Shown: positions 56,441-63,833 of the stretch, one piece after another | Numbering within the stretch: position 1 is the stretch's first letter | Layout of the letters: every line of letters starts with the position of its first letter | NCBI RefSeq assembly: GCF_016890225.1 | Contig: NZ_JAFELM010000022.1 | Coordinates: forward strand, 47,265 to 111,264 | Reading direction: 5' to 3' | Source: Bacillus suaedaesalsae | GTDB taxonomy: Bacteria > Bacillota > Bacilli > Bacillales > SA4 | DNA length: 64,000 bases | Position numbers and translations under genes: made by a program | The notes under the pieces: model-generated | Told to the model about the DNA's origin: nothing | The model's database searches: none | What the model saw: only the letters and a program-made list of their open reading frames with translations

Positions 56441-56458
56441 CTAAATAGATTACTGACT

Positions 56459-56490
56459 AAGTGGCCCAAAACTTTGGCCACTTTTTTTGT
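56459..56490 (+). terminator. Terminator of the polX-mutS2-yshE unit
   Basis: AAGTGGCC (56459-56466) / GGCCACTT (56476-56483) and T run. Beyond it up to the lcfA promoter (56491-56666) I see nothing definite. Confidence 0.9.
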
Positions 56491-56666
56491 CCAAATTTAT
56501 TAGTTGGCAAAACAACTATTACTATTGAACTACTCTGTTAATACAAAATATGTATATTACTAAAATAAAAGGAATTTTATTCCTAAGAGTATTTGAGTTA
56601 CAGTGGCTTTTCGAGGCAGTGGTCAAGCTAGTTTGTATATTTTTAAATTTTCTAAATTTATTATAA

Positions 56667-56722
56667 TTGTCACATAAATAGTTGTGTACTATAATAAAGT
56701 TAAGAAAATAATACTATTATAG
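56667..56722 (+). promoter_or_regulatory. lcfA promoter with downstream dyad
   Basis: TTGTCA (56667-56672), 17 bases, TATAAT (56690-56695). CTATAATA (56689-56696) and TATTATAG (56715-56722) form an 8-bp inverted repeat across the start point. No FadR-type TGAATGA-N4-TCATTCA sequence was found here. Confidence 0.65.
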
Positions 56723-56737
56723 AAGAGGAGGCTGAGT

Positions 56738-58423
56738 ATGATGAATAGGCCTTGGTTAGAACATTACCCCTCAGAAATCCCACATACTGTCACATACGAA
56801 GGTAGAACATTACAGCAATACTTAATCGACACTGCAAAAGAATACCCACAAAAGAAAGCGCTTTATTTTATGGGGAAGGAATTAACGTACTCCCAACTCT
56901 ATAAAGAGGCATTAAAGTTTGCAAACTACTTAATTGAGATCGGCTTAAAAAAAGGTGATCGTGTTTCTATAATGCTTCCGAATTGTCCGCAAGCAGTAAT
57001 TGGATATTATGGAACATTACTAGCAGGCGGAATAGTTGTACAAACAAACCCACTTTATGTGGAAAGAGAACTTGAGTATCAACTAAGTGATTCAGGAGCA
57101 AAATTTATATTATGTCTTGATATTTTATATCCACGAGTACGTAAGGTAAAAAGTGTAACGAATATTGAACATATCATTGTAACAGGCATTAAAGATTACC
57201 TTCCATTCCCTAAAAACATGGTATATCCTTATATTCAAAAAAAGCAATATGGTATTGTAGTAAAAGTGGAAAATAAAGGAAATAACCATTTATTTAAACA
57301 TATTATGGTGTACGGCAATGACAATGAACTCAATGTTTCAGTCTCATCTAAGGATGACTTAGCACTTATACAATATACAGGTGGTACAACTGGTTTCCCT
57401 AAAGGAGTAATGCTTACACATGAGAACTTAGTTTCTAATGTAGTGATGTGTTCGCATTGGATGTACAAAGGTAAAAAAGGTGAGGAAAGAGTACTCGGTA
57501 TTCTACCATTCTTCCATGTGTACGGAATGACGACAGTTATGAATTTATCAATCTTACAGGCTTCACAAATGATACTAATGCCGAAGTTTGATGCAGAATC
57601 GACATTAAAAACAATTCAAAAAACAAAGCCAACTATGTTCCCGGGTGCTCCAACTATTTATATTGGATTGTTAAATCATCCAGACATAAAGAAATATGAC
57701 TTATCATCCATTGACGCTTGTATAAGTGGTTCAGCACCTCTACCAGTTGAAGTGCAAGAAAATTTTGAAGCGGTTACAGGTGGTAAGCTTGTCGAGGGTT
57801 ACGGTTTAACTGAATCTTCTCCTGTTACACACGCTAACTTTATTTGGACGAAGAGAGTAAGCGGTAGTATCGGTGTGCCATGGCCGGATACAGATGCAAA
57901 AATAATATCGCTTGAGACGGGTGAAGAAGTAGCGCCTAAGGAAATTGGAGAGCTAGTTGTTAAAGGACCTCAAATTATGAAGGGATACTGGAACAAGCCT
58001 GAAGAAACAGAAGCTGTTTTAAAAGATGGATGGCTATACACTGGTGATGTAGGTTACATGGATGAGGACGGATATTTCTACATTGTAGACCGAAAGAAAG
58101 ATATGATCATTGCTGGTGGATTTAATATATATCCTCGTGAGATTGAGGAAGTCTTATATGAATGTGAGAAAGTCCAAGAAGTAGTTGTAGCTGGAATACC
58201 AGATCCTTATCGAGGCGAAACGGTAAAAGCCTACATTGTATTAAAAGAAGGTGCACAATGTACTGAGGAGGAGCTAAATGAATTTGCTAGAAAACATTTA
58301 GCAGCATACAAAGTACCAAGATTGTATGAGTTCAGGAAAGAACTACCGAAAACTGCAATTGGAAAAATTCTAAGGCGATCTCTTGTCGATGAAGAGAAAG
58401 CAAAGTTAGAAAAACTTAGCTAA
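56738..58423 (+). CDS. lcfA: Long-chain fatty-acid-CoA ligase
   Basis: Activates fatty acids to acyl-CoA with ATP, the first step of beta-oxidation. 561 residues, adenylate-forming enzyme superfamily: P-loop-like YTGGTTGFPKGVMLTH, GYGLTESSPVTH, TGDVGYMDEDGYFYIVDRKK with the hinge aspartate/arginine, and PKTAIGKILRR with the catalytic lysine. The ATG at 56738 (a second at 56741) is 7 bases after AGAGGAGG. It heads the lcfA-fadR-fadB-etfB-etfA cluster of bacilli. Confidence 0.95.
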   Translation: MMNRPWLEHYPSEIPHTVTYEGRTLQQYLIDTAKEYPQKKALYFMGKELTYSQLYKEALKFANYLIEIGLKKGDRVSIMLPNCPQAVIGYYGTLLAGGIVVQTNPLYVERELEYQLSDSGAKFILCLDILYPRVRKVKSVTNIEHIIVTGIKDYLPFPKNMVYPYIQKKQYGIVVKVENKGNNHLFKHIMVYGNDNELNVSVSSKDDLALIQYTGGTTGFPKGVMLTHENLVSNVVMCSHWMYKGKKGEERVLGILPFFHVYGMTTVMNLSILQASQMILMPKFDAESTLKTIQKTKPTMFPGAPTIYIGLLNHPDIKKYDLSSIDACISGSAPLPVEVQENFEAVTGGKLVEGYGLTESSPVTHANFIWTKRVSGSIGVPWPDTDAKIISLETGEEVAPKEIGELVVKGPQIMKGYWNKPEETEAVLKDGWLYTGDVGYMDEDGYFYIVDRKKDMIIAGGFNIYPREIEEVLYECEKVQEVVVAGIPDPYRGETVKAYIVLKEGAQCTEEELNEFARKHLAAYKVPRLYEFRKELPKTAIGKILRRSLVDEEKAKLEKLS

Positions 58424-58458
58424 AAGCATATAAAACATACACCATCTATAGATGAATA

Positions 58459-58500
58459 TGGTAATATTAAAGGGGCTAATAAGCCCCTTTAATATTACCA
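58459..58500 (+). terminator. 19-bp perfect hairpin between lcfA and fadR
   Basis: Arms 58459-58477 and 58482-58500 are perfectly complementary, with loop AATA; the inner part is AGGGGCT/AGCCCCT followed by TTTAATATT. No classical T run follows the full stem, so the working terminator is probably the inner stem with the T-rich right arm. Confidence 0.65.
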
Positions 58501-58517
58501 AATATACATTACATCTC

Positions 58518-58571
58518 TTGACACAAAGTTGTCTCTCAATTAGAATGAAGATATGAATGAATGGTCATTCA
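58518..58571 (+). promoter_or_regulatory. fadR promoter and FadR operator
   Basis: TTGACA (58518-58523), 17 bases, TAGAAT (58541-58546), predicted start near 58553. The operator TGAATGA-ATGG-TCATTCA (58554-58571) matches the known Bacillus FadR box (TGAATGANTANTCATTCA type) and covers the start point, so FadR should repress its own operon until acyl-CoA releases it. Confidence 0.85.
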
Positions 58572-58592
58572 TTTTATAAAGGAGAATTTATT

Positions 58593-59192
58593 TTGAAACG
58601 AAATAAACCGAAATATATGCAAATCATTGATGCTGCTGTTACAGTTATTGCTGAAAATGGCTATCATGCTGCACAAGTATCAAGAATCGCCAAGGCTGCC
58701 GGAGTTGCAGATGGAACGATCTATCTATACTTCAAAAACAAAGAAGATATTCTCGTTTCATTATTTGAAGAAAAGATGGGTTCTTTTGTTGGAGAGTTAG
58801 AAAATAAAATCTCTAAAATCTCAACTGCATCAGAAAAGCTACACAAGTTAGTTGAGATGCACTTTCATCACTTAGCATCCGATCATCATTTAGCGATTGT
58901 TACGCAACTAGAGCTTCGTCAATCCAATATTGAACTTCGTGTACGTATTAACGGAGTTTTAAAAGGATATTTGGCAGTTGTCGACCATATAGTAAAGACG
59001 GGGATGGAAAGTGGAGAGTTTAACCCTGGTCTAGATGTAAGACTAGCAAGACAAATGATTTTTGGTACAATTGATGAGACTGTTACTAGTTGGATCATGA
59101 ATGACCAAAAATATGATTTACTACAATTAGTAAATCCGGTCCATCAATTATTAATAAATGGATGCGGATACTCTCAATCTACATTAAAATAG
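58593..59192 (+). CDS. fadR: TetR-family fatty-acid degradation regulator FadR
   Basis: TetR-type repressor of beta-oxidation genes, released by long-chain acyl-CoA. 199 residues. N-terminal helix-turn-helix KYMQIIDAAVTVIAENGYH...ISRIAKAAGVADGTIYLYF-type region (about 5-50), ligand domain with ATVTQLELRQSN-like IVTQLELRQSN and RLARQMIFGTIDETVTSW, all close to B. subtilis FadR. The TTG at 58593 is 8 bases after GGAG and gives the family N-terminus; an ATG at 58557 lies inside the operator, upstream of the ribosome site, and is rejected. fadB follows after 40 bp. Confidence 0.94.
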   Translation: MKRNKPKYMQIIDAAVTVIAENGYHAAQVSRIAKAAGVADGTIYLYFKNKEDILVSLFEEKMGSFVGELENKISKISTASEKLHKLVEMHFHHLASDHHLAIVTQLELRQSNIELRVRINGVLKGYLAVVDHIVKTGMESGEFNPGLDVRLARQMIFGTIDETVTSWIMNDQKYDLLQLVNPVHQLLINGCGYSQSTLK

Positions 59193-59232
59193 ATTGAGAG
59201 TATAATATATTCAAAGAGTAGGGGGAGGAAGC

Positions 59233-60006
59233 TTGGAATTCTTTAAATATGAAGTTCTAGATTCAGTAGGAGTTATTACACTAAACAGACCTCCAGCAAA
59301 CGCTTTATCGTCTTATGTTTTGAAAGAGCTTTCATCACTGTTAGATGAACTGGAGCAATCCCAAGAAGTACGAGTATTATTAATCCACGGAGAAGGGCGT
59401 TTTTTCTCAGCAGGTGCTGATATAAAGGAATTTACGACAGTCCCAAGTGGAGAAGAATTTGAAAAGCTAGCTACATTTGGTCAAAATTTATTTGATCGTA
59501 TGGAGAAATTCCCGAAGCCGATTATTGCCGCGATTCACGGTGCTGCACTCGGAGGTGGTCTAGAATTAGCAATGGGATGTCATATCAGATTAGTATCTGA
59601 AAATGCAAAGCTTGGATTACCTGAGTTACAATTAGGACTTATTCCAGGGTTTGCTGGAACTCAACGTCTTACTAGATTAGTTGGGGCACCTAAAGCCGCT
59701 GAAATGCTATTAACAAGTGATCCGATTTCAGGAGTAGAAGCTGCCCAATTAGGACTAGCAAACCGTGCTGTTCCTGAAGAGACACTTTTTGAAGAAGCGA
59801 AGAAACTTGCTTCAAAAATTGCTAAGAAAAGTCCAATTTCAATGAAAGCTACGATTGAATTGTTGAATTACGCAAAAACAGGTAGTTTTTATGAAGGTGT
59901 GAAGCGTGAAGCGAAATTATTCGGTGAAGTCTTTACATCTGCAGATGGAAAAGAAGGTATTACTGCCTTTATTGAAAAGCGTGAACCAACATTTAAAGGT
60001 GAATAA
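59233..60006 (+). CDS. fadB: Enoyl-CoA hydratase
   Basis: Hydrates trans-2-enoyl-CoA in beta-oxidation. 257 residues, crotonase fold. Oxyanion-hole segments FFSAGADIKEF and HGAALGGGLELAMGCHIR, and the catalytic glutamate in LPELQLGLIPGFAGTQRL. The TTG at 59233 follows GGGGGAGG by a short 4-base gap; no better start exists. Second gene behind the fadR operator, followed by etfBA, the electron acceptors of acyl-CoA dehydrogenase. Confidence 0.95.
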   Translation: MEFFKYEVLDSVGVITLNRPPANALSSYVLKELSSLLDELEQSQEVRVLLIHGEGRFFSAGADIKEFTTVPSGEEFEKLATFGQNLFDRMEKFPKPIIAAIHGAALGGGLELAMGCHIRLVSENAKLGLPELQLGLIPGFAGTQRLTRLVGAPKAAEMLLTSDPISGVEAAQLGLANRAVPEETLFEEAKKLASKIAKKSPISMKATIELLNYAKTGSFYEGVKREAKLFGEVFTSADGKEGITAFIEKREPTFKGE

Positions 60007-60085
60007 TTTTTTTATCTAAAATTTTCGGAATCCTTTAAATGATATAAATCCACTTAATATTGCAAATTTCCAGGGAGGGTATACC

Positions 60086-60859
60086 ATGAACATTTTTGTA
60101 ATTATGAAAAGAACTTTCGATACTGAAGAAAAAATTGCTGTTACAAACGGTAAGATAGCTGAAGATGGTGCTGAATTCATCATCAACCCATACGATGAGT
60201 ATGCAGTTGAAGAAGCGATTGTACTTCGTGACCAACATGGTGGAGAAGTAACAGTTGTAACAGTTGGCTCGGAAGATTCCGAAAAGGAACTTCGTACAGC
60301 ACTAGCAATGGGAGCAGATAAAGCAGTATTAATCAATATAGAAGATGATGTGGAAAATGGAGACCAATTTACGACTTCTACGATTTTAGCTAAGTTTTTC
60401 GAGGACAAGGAGTATGACATTATCCTAGGAGGAAACGTTGCAATCGATGGTGGTTCTGGACAAGTTGGACCTCGTTTAGCTGAATTATTAAATATCTCTT
60501 ATGTTACGACTATTACAAAATTAGATGTAAACGGATCAACCGTTACTATCGAACGTGATGTTGAAGGGGATTCAGAAGTAATCGAAACAACATTACCGGT
60601 ACTAGTTACGGCTCAACAAGGATTAAATGAACCAAGATATCCATCTCTTCCTGGTATCATGAAGGCTAAGAAAAAGCCTCTTGAAGAATTAGAACTAGAT
60701 GACTTAGATCTAGAAGAAGAGGATGTAGAAGCAAAAACAAAGACAATTGAAATTTACCTACCTCCAAAGAAGGAAGCAGGAAGAATTTTAGAAGGTGACT
60801 TATCAAACCAAGTTGTAGAACTTGTTAAACTTCTTCACACAGAAGCTAAAGTGGTGTAA
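60086..60859 (+). CDS. etfB: Electron transfer flavoprotein subunit beta
   Basis: AMP-binding subunit of ETF, which accepts electrons from acyl-CoA dehydrogenase and passes them to the respiratory chain. 257 residues. ADKAVLI after TALAMG and the ETF signature GGNVAIDGGSGQVGPRLAELL are present. The ATG follows GGGAGGG. etfA starts 44 bp later. Confidence 0.96.
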   Translation: MNIFVIMKRTFDTEEKIAVTNGKIAEDGAEFIINPYDEYAVEEAIVLRDQHGGEVTVVTVGSEDSEKELRTALAMGADKAVLINIEDDVENGDQFTTSTILAKFFEDKEYDIILGGNVAIDGGSGQVGPRLAELLNISYVTTITKLDVNGSTVTIERDVEGDSEVIETTLPVLVTAQQGLNEPRYPSLPGIMKAKKKPLEELELDDLDLEEEDVEAKTKTIEIYLPPKKEAGRILEGDLSNQVVELVKLLHTEAKVV

Positions 60860-60903
60860 TACGCCGTATTCATACTTACAATTGATCAAGGAGGGTAATA
60901 ACA

Positions 60904-61881
60904 ATGGCTAGAAAAGTTCTTGTATTAGGTGAAGTACGTGATGGTGGTTTACGTAACGTATCGTTTGAGGCAATTGCAGCAGCGAATGTAATTGCAGAAG
61001 GTGGCGAAGTAGTTGCGTTAATAGTAGGAGACGGAGTAGCACATTTAGCTGATCAACTATTCCATTACGGTGCAAATCGTGTATTAACAGTTGATTCTGC
61101 AAATTTAAAGAACTATACTCCAGATGGATATTCTCAAGCAGTAATGGCAGCAGTAGATGCTGAAAAACCTGAAGGAATTGTATTTGGTCATACAGCTTTA
61201 GGGAAAGACTTATCACCAAAAATTGCGAGTAAATTAAACTCTGGATTAATCTCTGATGCTACTGCACTTGAAGTAGCTGGAGGAAATGTAGTATTTACTC
61301 GTCCAATTTACTCTGGTAAAGCATTTGAAAAGAAGATTGTAACAGATGGATTAATCTTTGCGACGGTTCGTCCAAATAATATTGCTCCACTTGCAGCTGA
61401 CACTTCTCGTACAGGAGAAGTAACACCTCTTAATGTGGAAATTAAAGATCTTCGTACAATTGTTAAGGAAATTGTACGCAAGACAACTGAAGGAGTAGAT
61501 CTTTCAGAAGCGAAAGTTGTTATCGCTGGTGGACGTGGAGTGAAGAGTGAAGATGGCTTCAACCCGTTAAAAGAACTTGCAGACGTACTTGGTGGTGCAG
61601 TAGGTGCATCTCGTGGTGCTTGTGATGCTGAATACTGTGACTACTCCCTACAAATCGGGCAAACTGGTAAGGTTGTAACTCCAGACTTATATATCGCTTG
61701 TGGTATTTCAGGAGCAATCCAACATTTAGCAGGTATGTCAAACTCAAAAGTAATTGTAGCAATCAACAAAGATCCAGAAGCAAACATCTTTAAGGTAGCT
61801 GACTATGGAATTGTTGGAGATCTATTCGAAGTAGTACCTCTATTAACTGAAGAATTTAAGAAATTAAAAGTAAATGCTTAA
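60904..61881 (+). CDS. etfA: Electron transfer flavoprotein subunit alpha
   Basis: FAD-binding subunit of ETF. 325 residues. The C-terminal FAD domain shows VIAGGRGVKSEDGF, GASRGACDAEYC, QIGQTGKVVTPDLYIA and CGISGAIQHLAGMSNSKVI. The ATG follows AGGAGGG. Last gene of the fad cluster; a strong terminator lies directly behind it. Confidence 0.97.
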   Translation: MARKVLVLGEVRDGGLRNVSFEAIAAANVIAEGGEVVALIVGDGVAHLADQLFHYGANRVLTVDSANLKNYTPDGYSQAVMAAVDAEKPEGIVFGHTALGKDLSPKIASKLNSGLISDATALEVAGGNVVFTRPIYSGKAFEKKIVTDGLIFATVRPNNIAPLAADTSRTGEVTPLNVEIKDLRTIVKEIVRKTTEGVDLSEAKVVIAGGRGVKSEDGFNPLKELADVLGGAVGASRGACDAEYCDYSLQIGQTGKVVTPDLYIACGISGAIQHLAGMSNSKVIVAINKDPEANIFKVADYGIVGDLFEVVPLLTEEFKKLKVNA

Positions 61882-61884
61882 TCT

Positions 61885-61918
61885 AAAAAGAGTCGCCATA
61901 TTGGTGACTCTTTTTAAA
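61885..61918 (+). terminator. Terminator of fadR-fadB-etfBA
   Basis: AAAAAGAGTCGCCA (61885-61898), loop TAT, TGGTGACTCTTTTT (61902-61915), one G-T pair. Beyond it, 61919-62061 shows nothing definite. Confidence 0.93.
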
Positions 61919-62061
61919 TAGTAGCTATAGTCAAGTATGAGGTGCCTAATTATGATATCTTGAGGACTGTTGTTGTAAAAGTTATTCTTTAAAATTGTCG
62001 GGTTAGAACTTCTTCATATTACATTTAATACAAGCTTTTATCGTAATTGCATTTTAATAAA

Positions 62062-62089
62062 GGCTGTTTTTGTAAAGATTGTTGCTTTT
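62062..62089 (+). repeat. Short dispersed repeat, copy B
   Basis: GGCTGTTTTTGTAAAGATTG... matches 7640-7667 at 22 of 28 positions. It lies 24 bp before the interrupted large repeat. Confidence 0.5.
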
Positions 62090-62112
62090 GCATATCATTT
62101 AATTTCTATAGT

Positions 62113-62182
62113 AATGGAGCGGAAGACACTTGACTCCTGCGGGAAGAGGAGAAAGGGTCGAGACCCCACAGGCGAAGCCGAG
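62113..62182. repeat. GC-rich interspersed repeat, copy 2, left part (interrupted by the insertion element)
   Basis: TGGAGCGGAAGACACTTGACTCCTGCGGGA-type sequence like copy 1 at 36593, running through GAGACCCCACAGGCGAAGCCGAG at 62182. The repeat resumes as AGGAGGCT at 63993-64000 and leaves the window. The insertion element lies between the two halves. Confidence 0.85.
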
Positions 62183-62195
62183 TTATCATGAACGA

Positions 62196-62293
62196 AACTA
62201 GCTCCTTACTCGTAACATCGTAGGTTAATTTGGTTAGAATGTTTACTGGTAAAAACAAACCAAATCAGAGCTACATTACGGAAGGAGCTAGTT
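62196..62293 (+). promoter_or_regulatory. Folded transposase leader that hides the ribosome site
   Basis: AACTAGCTCCTT (62196-62207) is perfectly complementary to AAGGAGCTAGTT (62282-62293), which contains the Shine-Dalgarno AAGGAG. The stem continues with CGTAA (62211-62215) / TTACG (62276-62280), and inside it ATTTGGTT (62228-62235) pairs with AACCAAAT (62258-62265). Transcripts that include the whole left end should be poorly translated. Confidence 0.75.
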
Positions 62294-62296
62294 ATT

Positions 62297-63415
62297 ATGA
62301 AGGATACCATAAAATATGTAGGTTTAGACGTATCAAAAGAAAAAATTGCAGTTGCGATCGCGGATGAGGGGCGAGAAGAGCCGAGATACTGGGGAGTAAT
62401 TCCTCACACACCAGAAGCAGTTAGGAAATTAATAAATAAACTTGGAAACACCGAGACTCTTCGAGTCTGTTATGAAGCCGGTCCAACTGGATACCCACTA
62501 TATAGATTATTACTTTCCCTAGGTGTTCATTGTGATGTGATAGCCCCATCTCTCATACCTAAAAGACCAGGTGAACGTATTAAGACAGATCGTAGAGACT
62601 CTATTCGACTGGCTCAGTTATATCGAGCAGGAGAATTAACTAACATCTATGTTCCAAACGAAGAGGATGAAGCTCTCCGTGATCTTGTAAGATGTCGTGA
62701 AGATGCAAAAGAAGATGAACTTAGGGCAAGGCACCGTTTGAGTAAATTTTTGCTTCGTAATAACATTAAGCCACCGTCAGGTGTGAACAAATGGACGGTC
62801 AAATATCGTAGATGGCTGGATGCATTAAAATTTGAAAGCTCCAAACTACGTGTGGTCTTTCAAGAATATTATCATCAATTGAAAGAGCTAGAACAACGAA
62901 TTTTAAGACTAGAGGAAGAAATTAGAGTTCAGGCAACGGAGGGCGTACACGCCCCAACCATTCAAGCCTTACAATCACTAAGAGGTGTAGCTCTTATTAC
63001 TGCGACTAGTCTTGTAGCGGAGATAGGTTCTTTCAAACGTTTCTCATCACCAACACAATTAATGGCCTATATTGGTTTAATACCAAGTGAATACTCAAGT
63101 GGTGAAAGAAGAATACAAGGGAGCATCACAAAAACAGGGAATCGTCATGTACGACGCTTATTAGTAGAAGCTGCATGGAGTTATCGTTATCAACCGTCAG
63201 TTAAAGGAGAATTGATGAGACGACAAAATGGACAGTCCCCCACTATTCAAGCGATATCCTGGAAAGCACAAAACCGACTTCATAAAAAGTATTACCGATT
63301 ATTATCAAGAGGAAAAGAAAGTGGAAAAGCAATTACTGCAGTTGCCAGAGAATTAGCTGGTTTTATTTGGGCTATTACACAAGAGGTAGAAGAAGTAAAA
63401 AACGCTAGTTTTTGA
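62297..63415 (+). CDS. IS110/IS1111 family transposase (recombinase)
   Basis: RNA-guided type DEDD recombinase of the IS110 family. 372 residues. The RuvC-like N-terminal domain has the acidic tetrad in YVGLDVSKEK (D11), VCYEAGPTGY (E60) and KTDRRDSIRLAQL (D98, D101). A coiled coil spans about 185-212. The C-terminal Transposase_20 domain has LRGVALITATSLVAEIG and YIGLIPSEYSSGERR, with the serine pair 267-268 as candidate nucleophile, then GNRHVRRLLVEAAW. The ATG is 9 bases after AAGGAG. Intact frame of normal length, so the element may be active. Confidence 0.95.
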   Translation: MKDTIKYVGLDVSKEKIAVAIADEGREEPRYWGVIPHTPEAVRKLINKLGNTETLRVCYEAGPTGYPLYRLLLSLGVHCDVIAPSLIPKRPGERIKTDRRDSIRLAQLYRAGELTNIYVPNEEDEALRDLVRCREDAKEDELRARHRLSKFLLRNNIKPPSGVNKWTVKYRRWLDALKFESSKLRVVFQEYYHQLKELEQRILRLEEEIRVQATEGVHAPTIQALQSLRGVALITATSLVAEIGSFKRFSSPTQLMAYIGLIPSEYSSGERRIQGSITKTGNRHVRRLLVEAAWSYRYQPSVKGELMRRQNGQSPTIQAISWKAQNRLHKKYYRLLSRGKESGKAITAVARELAGFIWAITQEVEEVKNASF

Positions 63416-63539
63416 TCTTACAAGTTGTCATGTTACGGTGATATAGGTATTATTGATCCATTTTTTATGTATGGCTTTAATTTCACACGAATAATTTACG
63501 AAGAAAGATAGATGATTGAGAACAGGGCTCGAAGGCAAA

Positions 63540-63730
63540 GAAAAAAACCGGAAAGGAAAACCCACGTGGCCTCCTCTGTGCTATATCTAAATAGATTAAC
63601 GCACGTGCCGAGTTAGTGGATTAGTCCTTTATACGGAAAGATAAAATGTGAAAACCCACGGATATCAGAGCGTAAACCGCAGTAGAGATTTTTGCCTTCG
63701 TGCCGTGTTCTTAACTTCTATTCAAGTCAA
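63540..63730 (+). ncRNA. Candidate bridge RNA / seekRNA of the IS1111-type element
   Basis: First loop: CCAC (63562-63565) / GTGG (63616-63619) and GTGC (63578-63581) / GCAC (63601-63604) enclose an internal loop. Its 5' strand holds GCCTCCTC (63569-63576), the reverse complement of target GAGGAGGC; its 3' strand holds GCCGAG (63607-63612), identical to the left target half-site. Second loop: CACGG (63657-63661) / CCGTG (63703-63707). ATATCAG (63662-63668), inside it, matches the element's right end (63988-63994), and TAACT (63712-63716), just outside, complements the left end AGTTA. This matches target- and donor-binding loops. Transcript ends are guesses. Confidence 0.7.
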
Positions 63731-63774
63731 AAAAAGGAGAAAGGAACAGATTCCTTCTATAGCTTAATGGAGTC

Positions 63775-63833
63775 TCTCACTTCTTTGTATGACAGTCAAG
63801 GAGACCACTTGACAGACATACAAAGAAGTGAGA
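63775..63833 (+). ncRNA. Long hairpin in the non-coding part of the element
   Basis: A perfect 17-bp stem (63775-63791 with 63817-63833), a symmetric ACA/AGA internal loop, then GTCAAG/CTTGAC and loop GAGACCA. A competing pairing, GACCACTT (63803-63810) with AAGTGGTC (63833-63840), exists. CTTGACAG in its right arm recurs at 63972-63979, near the right end. Confidence 0.7.

Noticed and set aside
58557..58592. Longer fadR start at ATG 58557
   Set aside because: It sits inside the FadR operator, upstream of the ribosome site; the family N-terminus fits TTG 58593.
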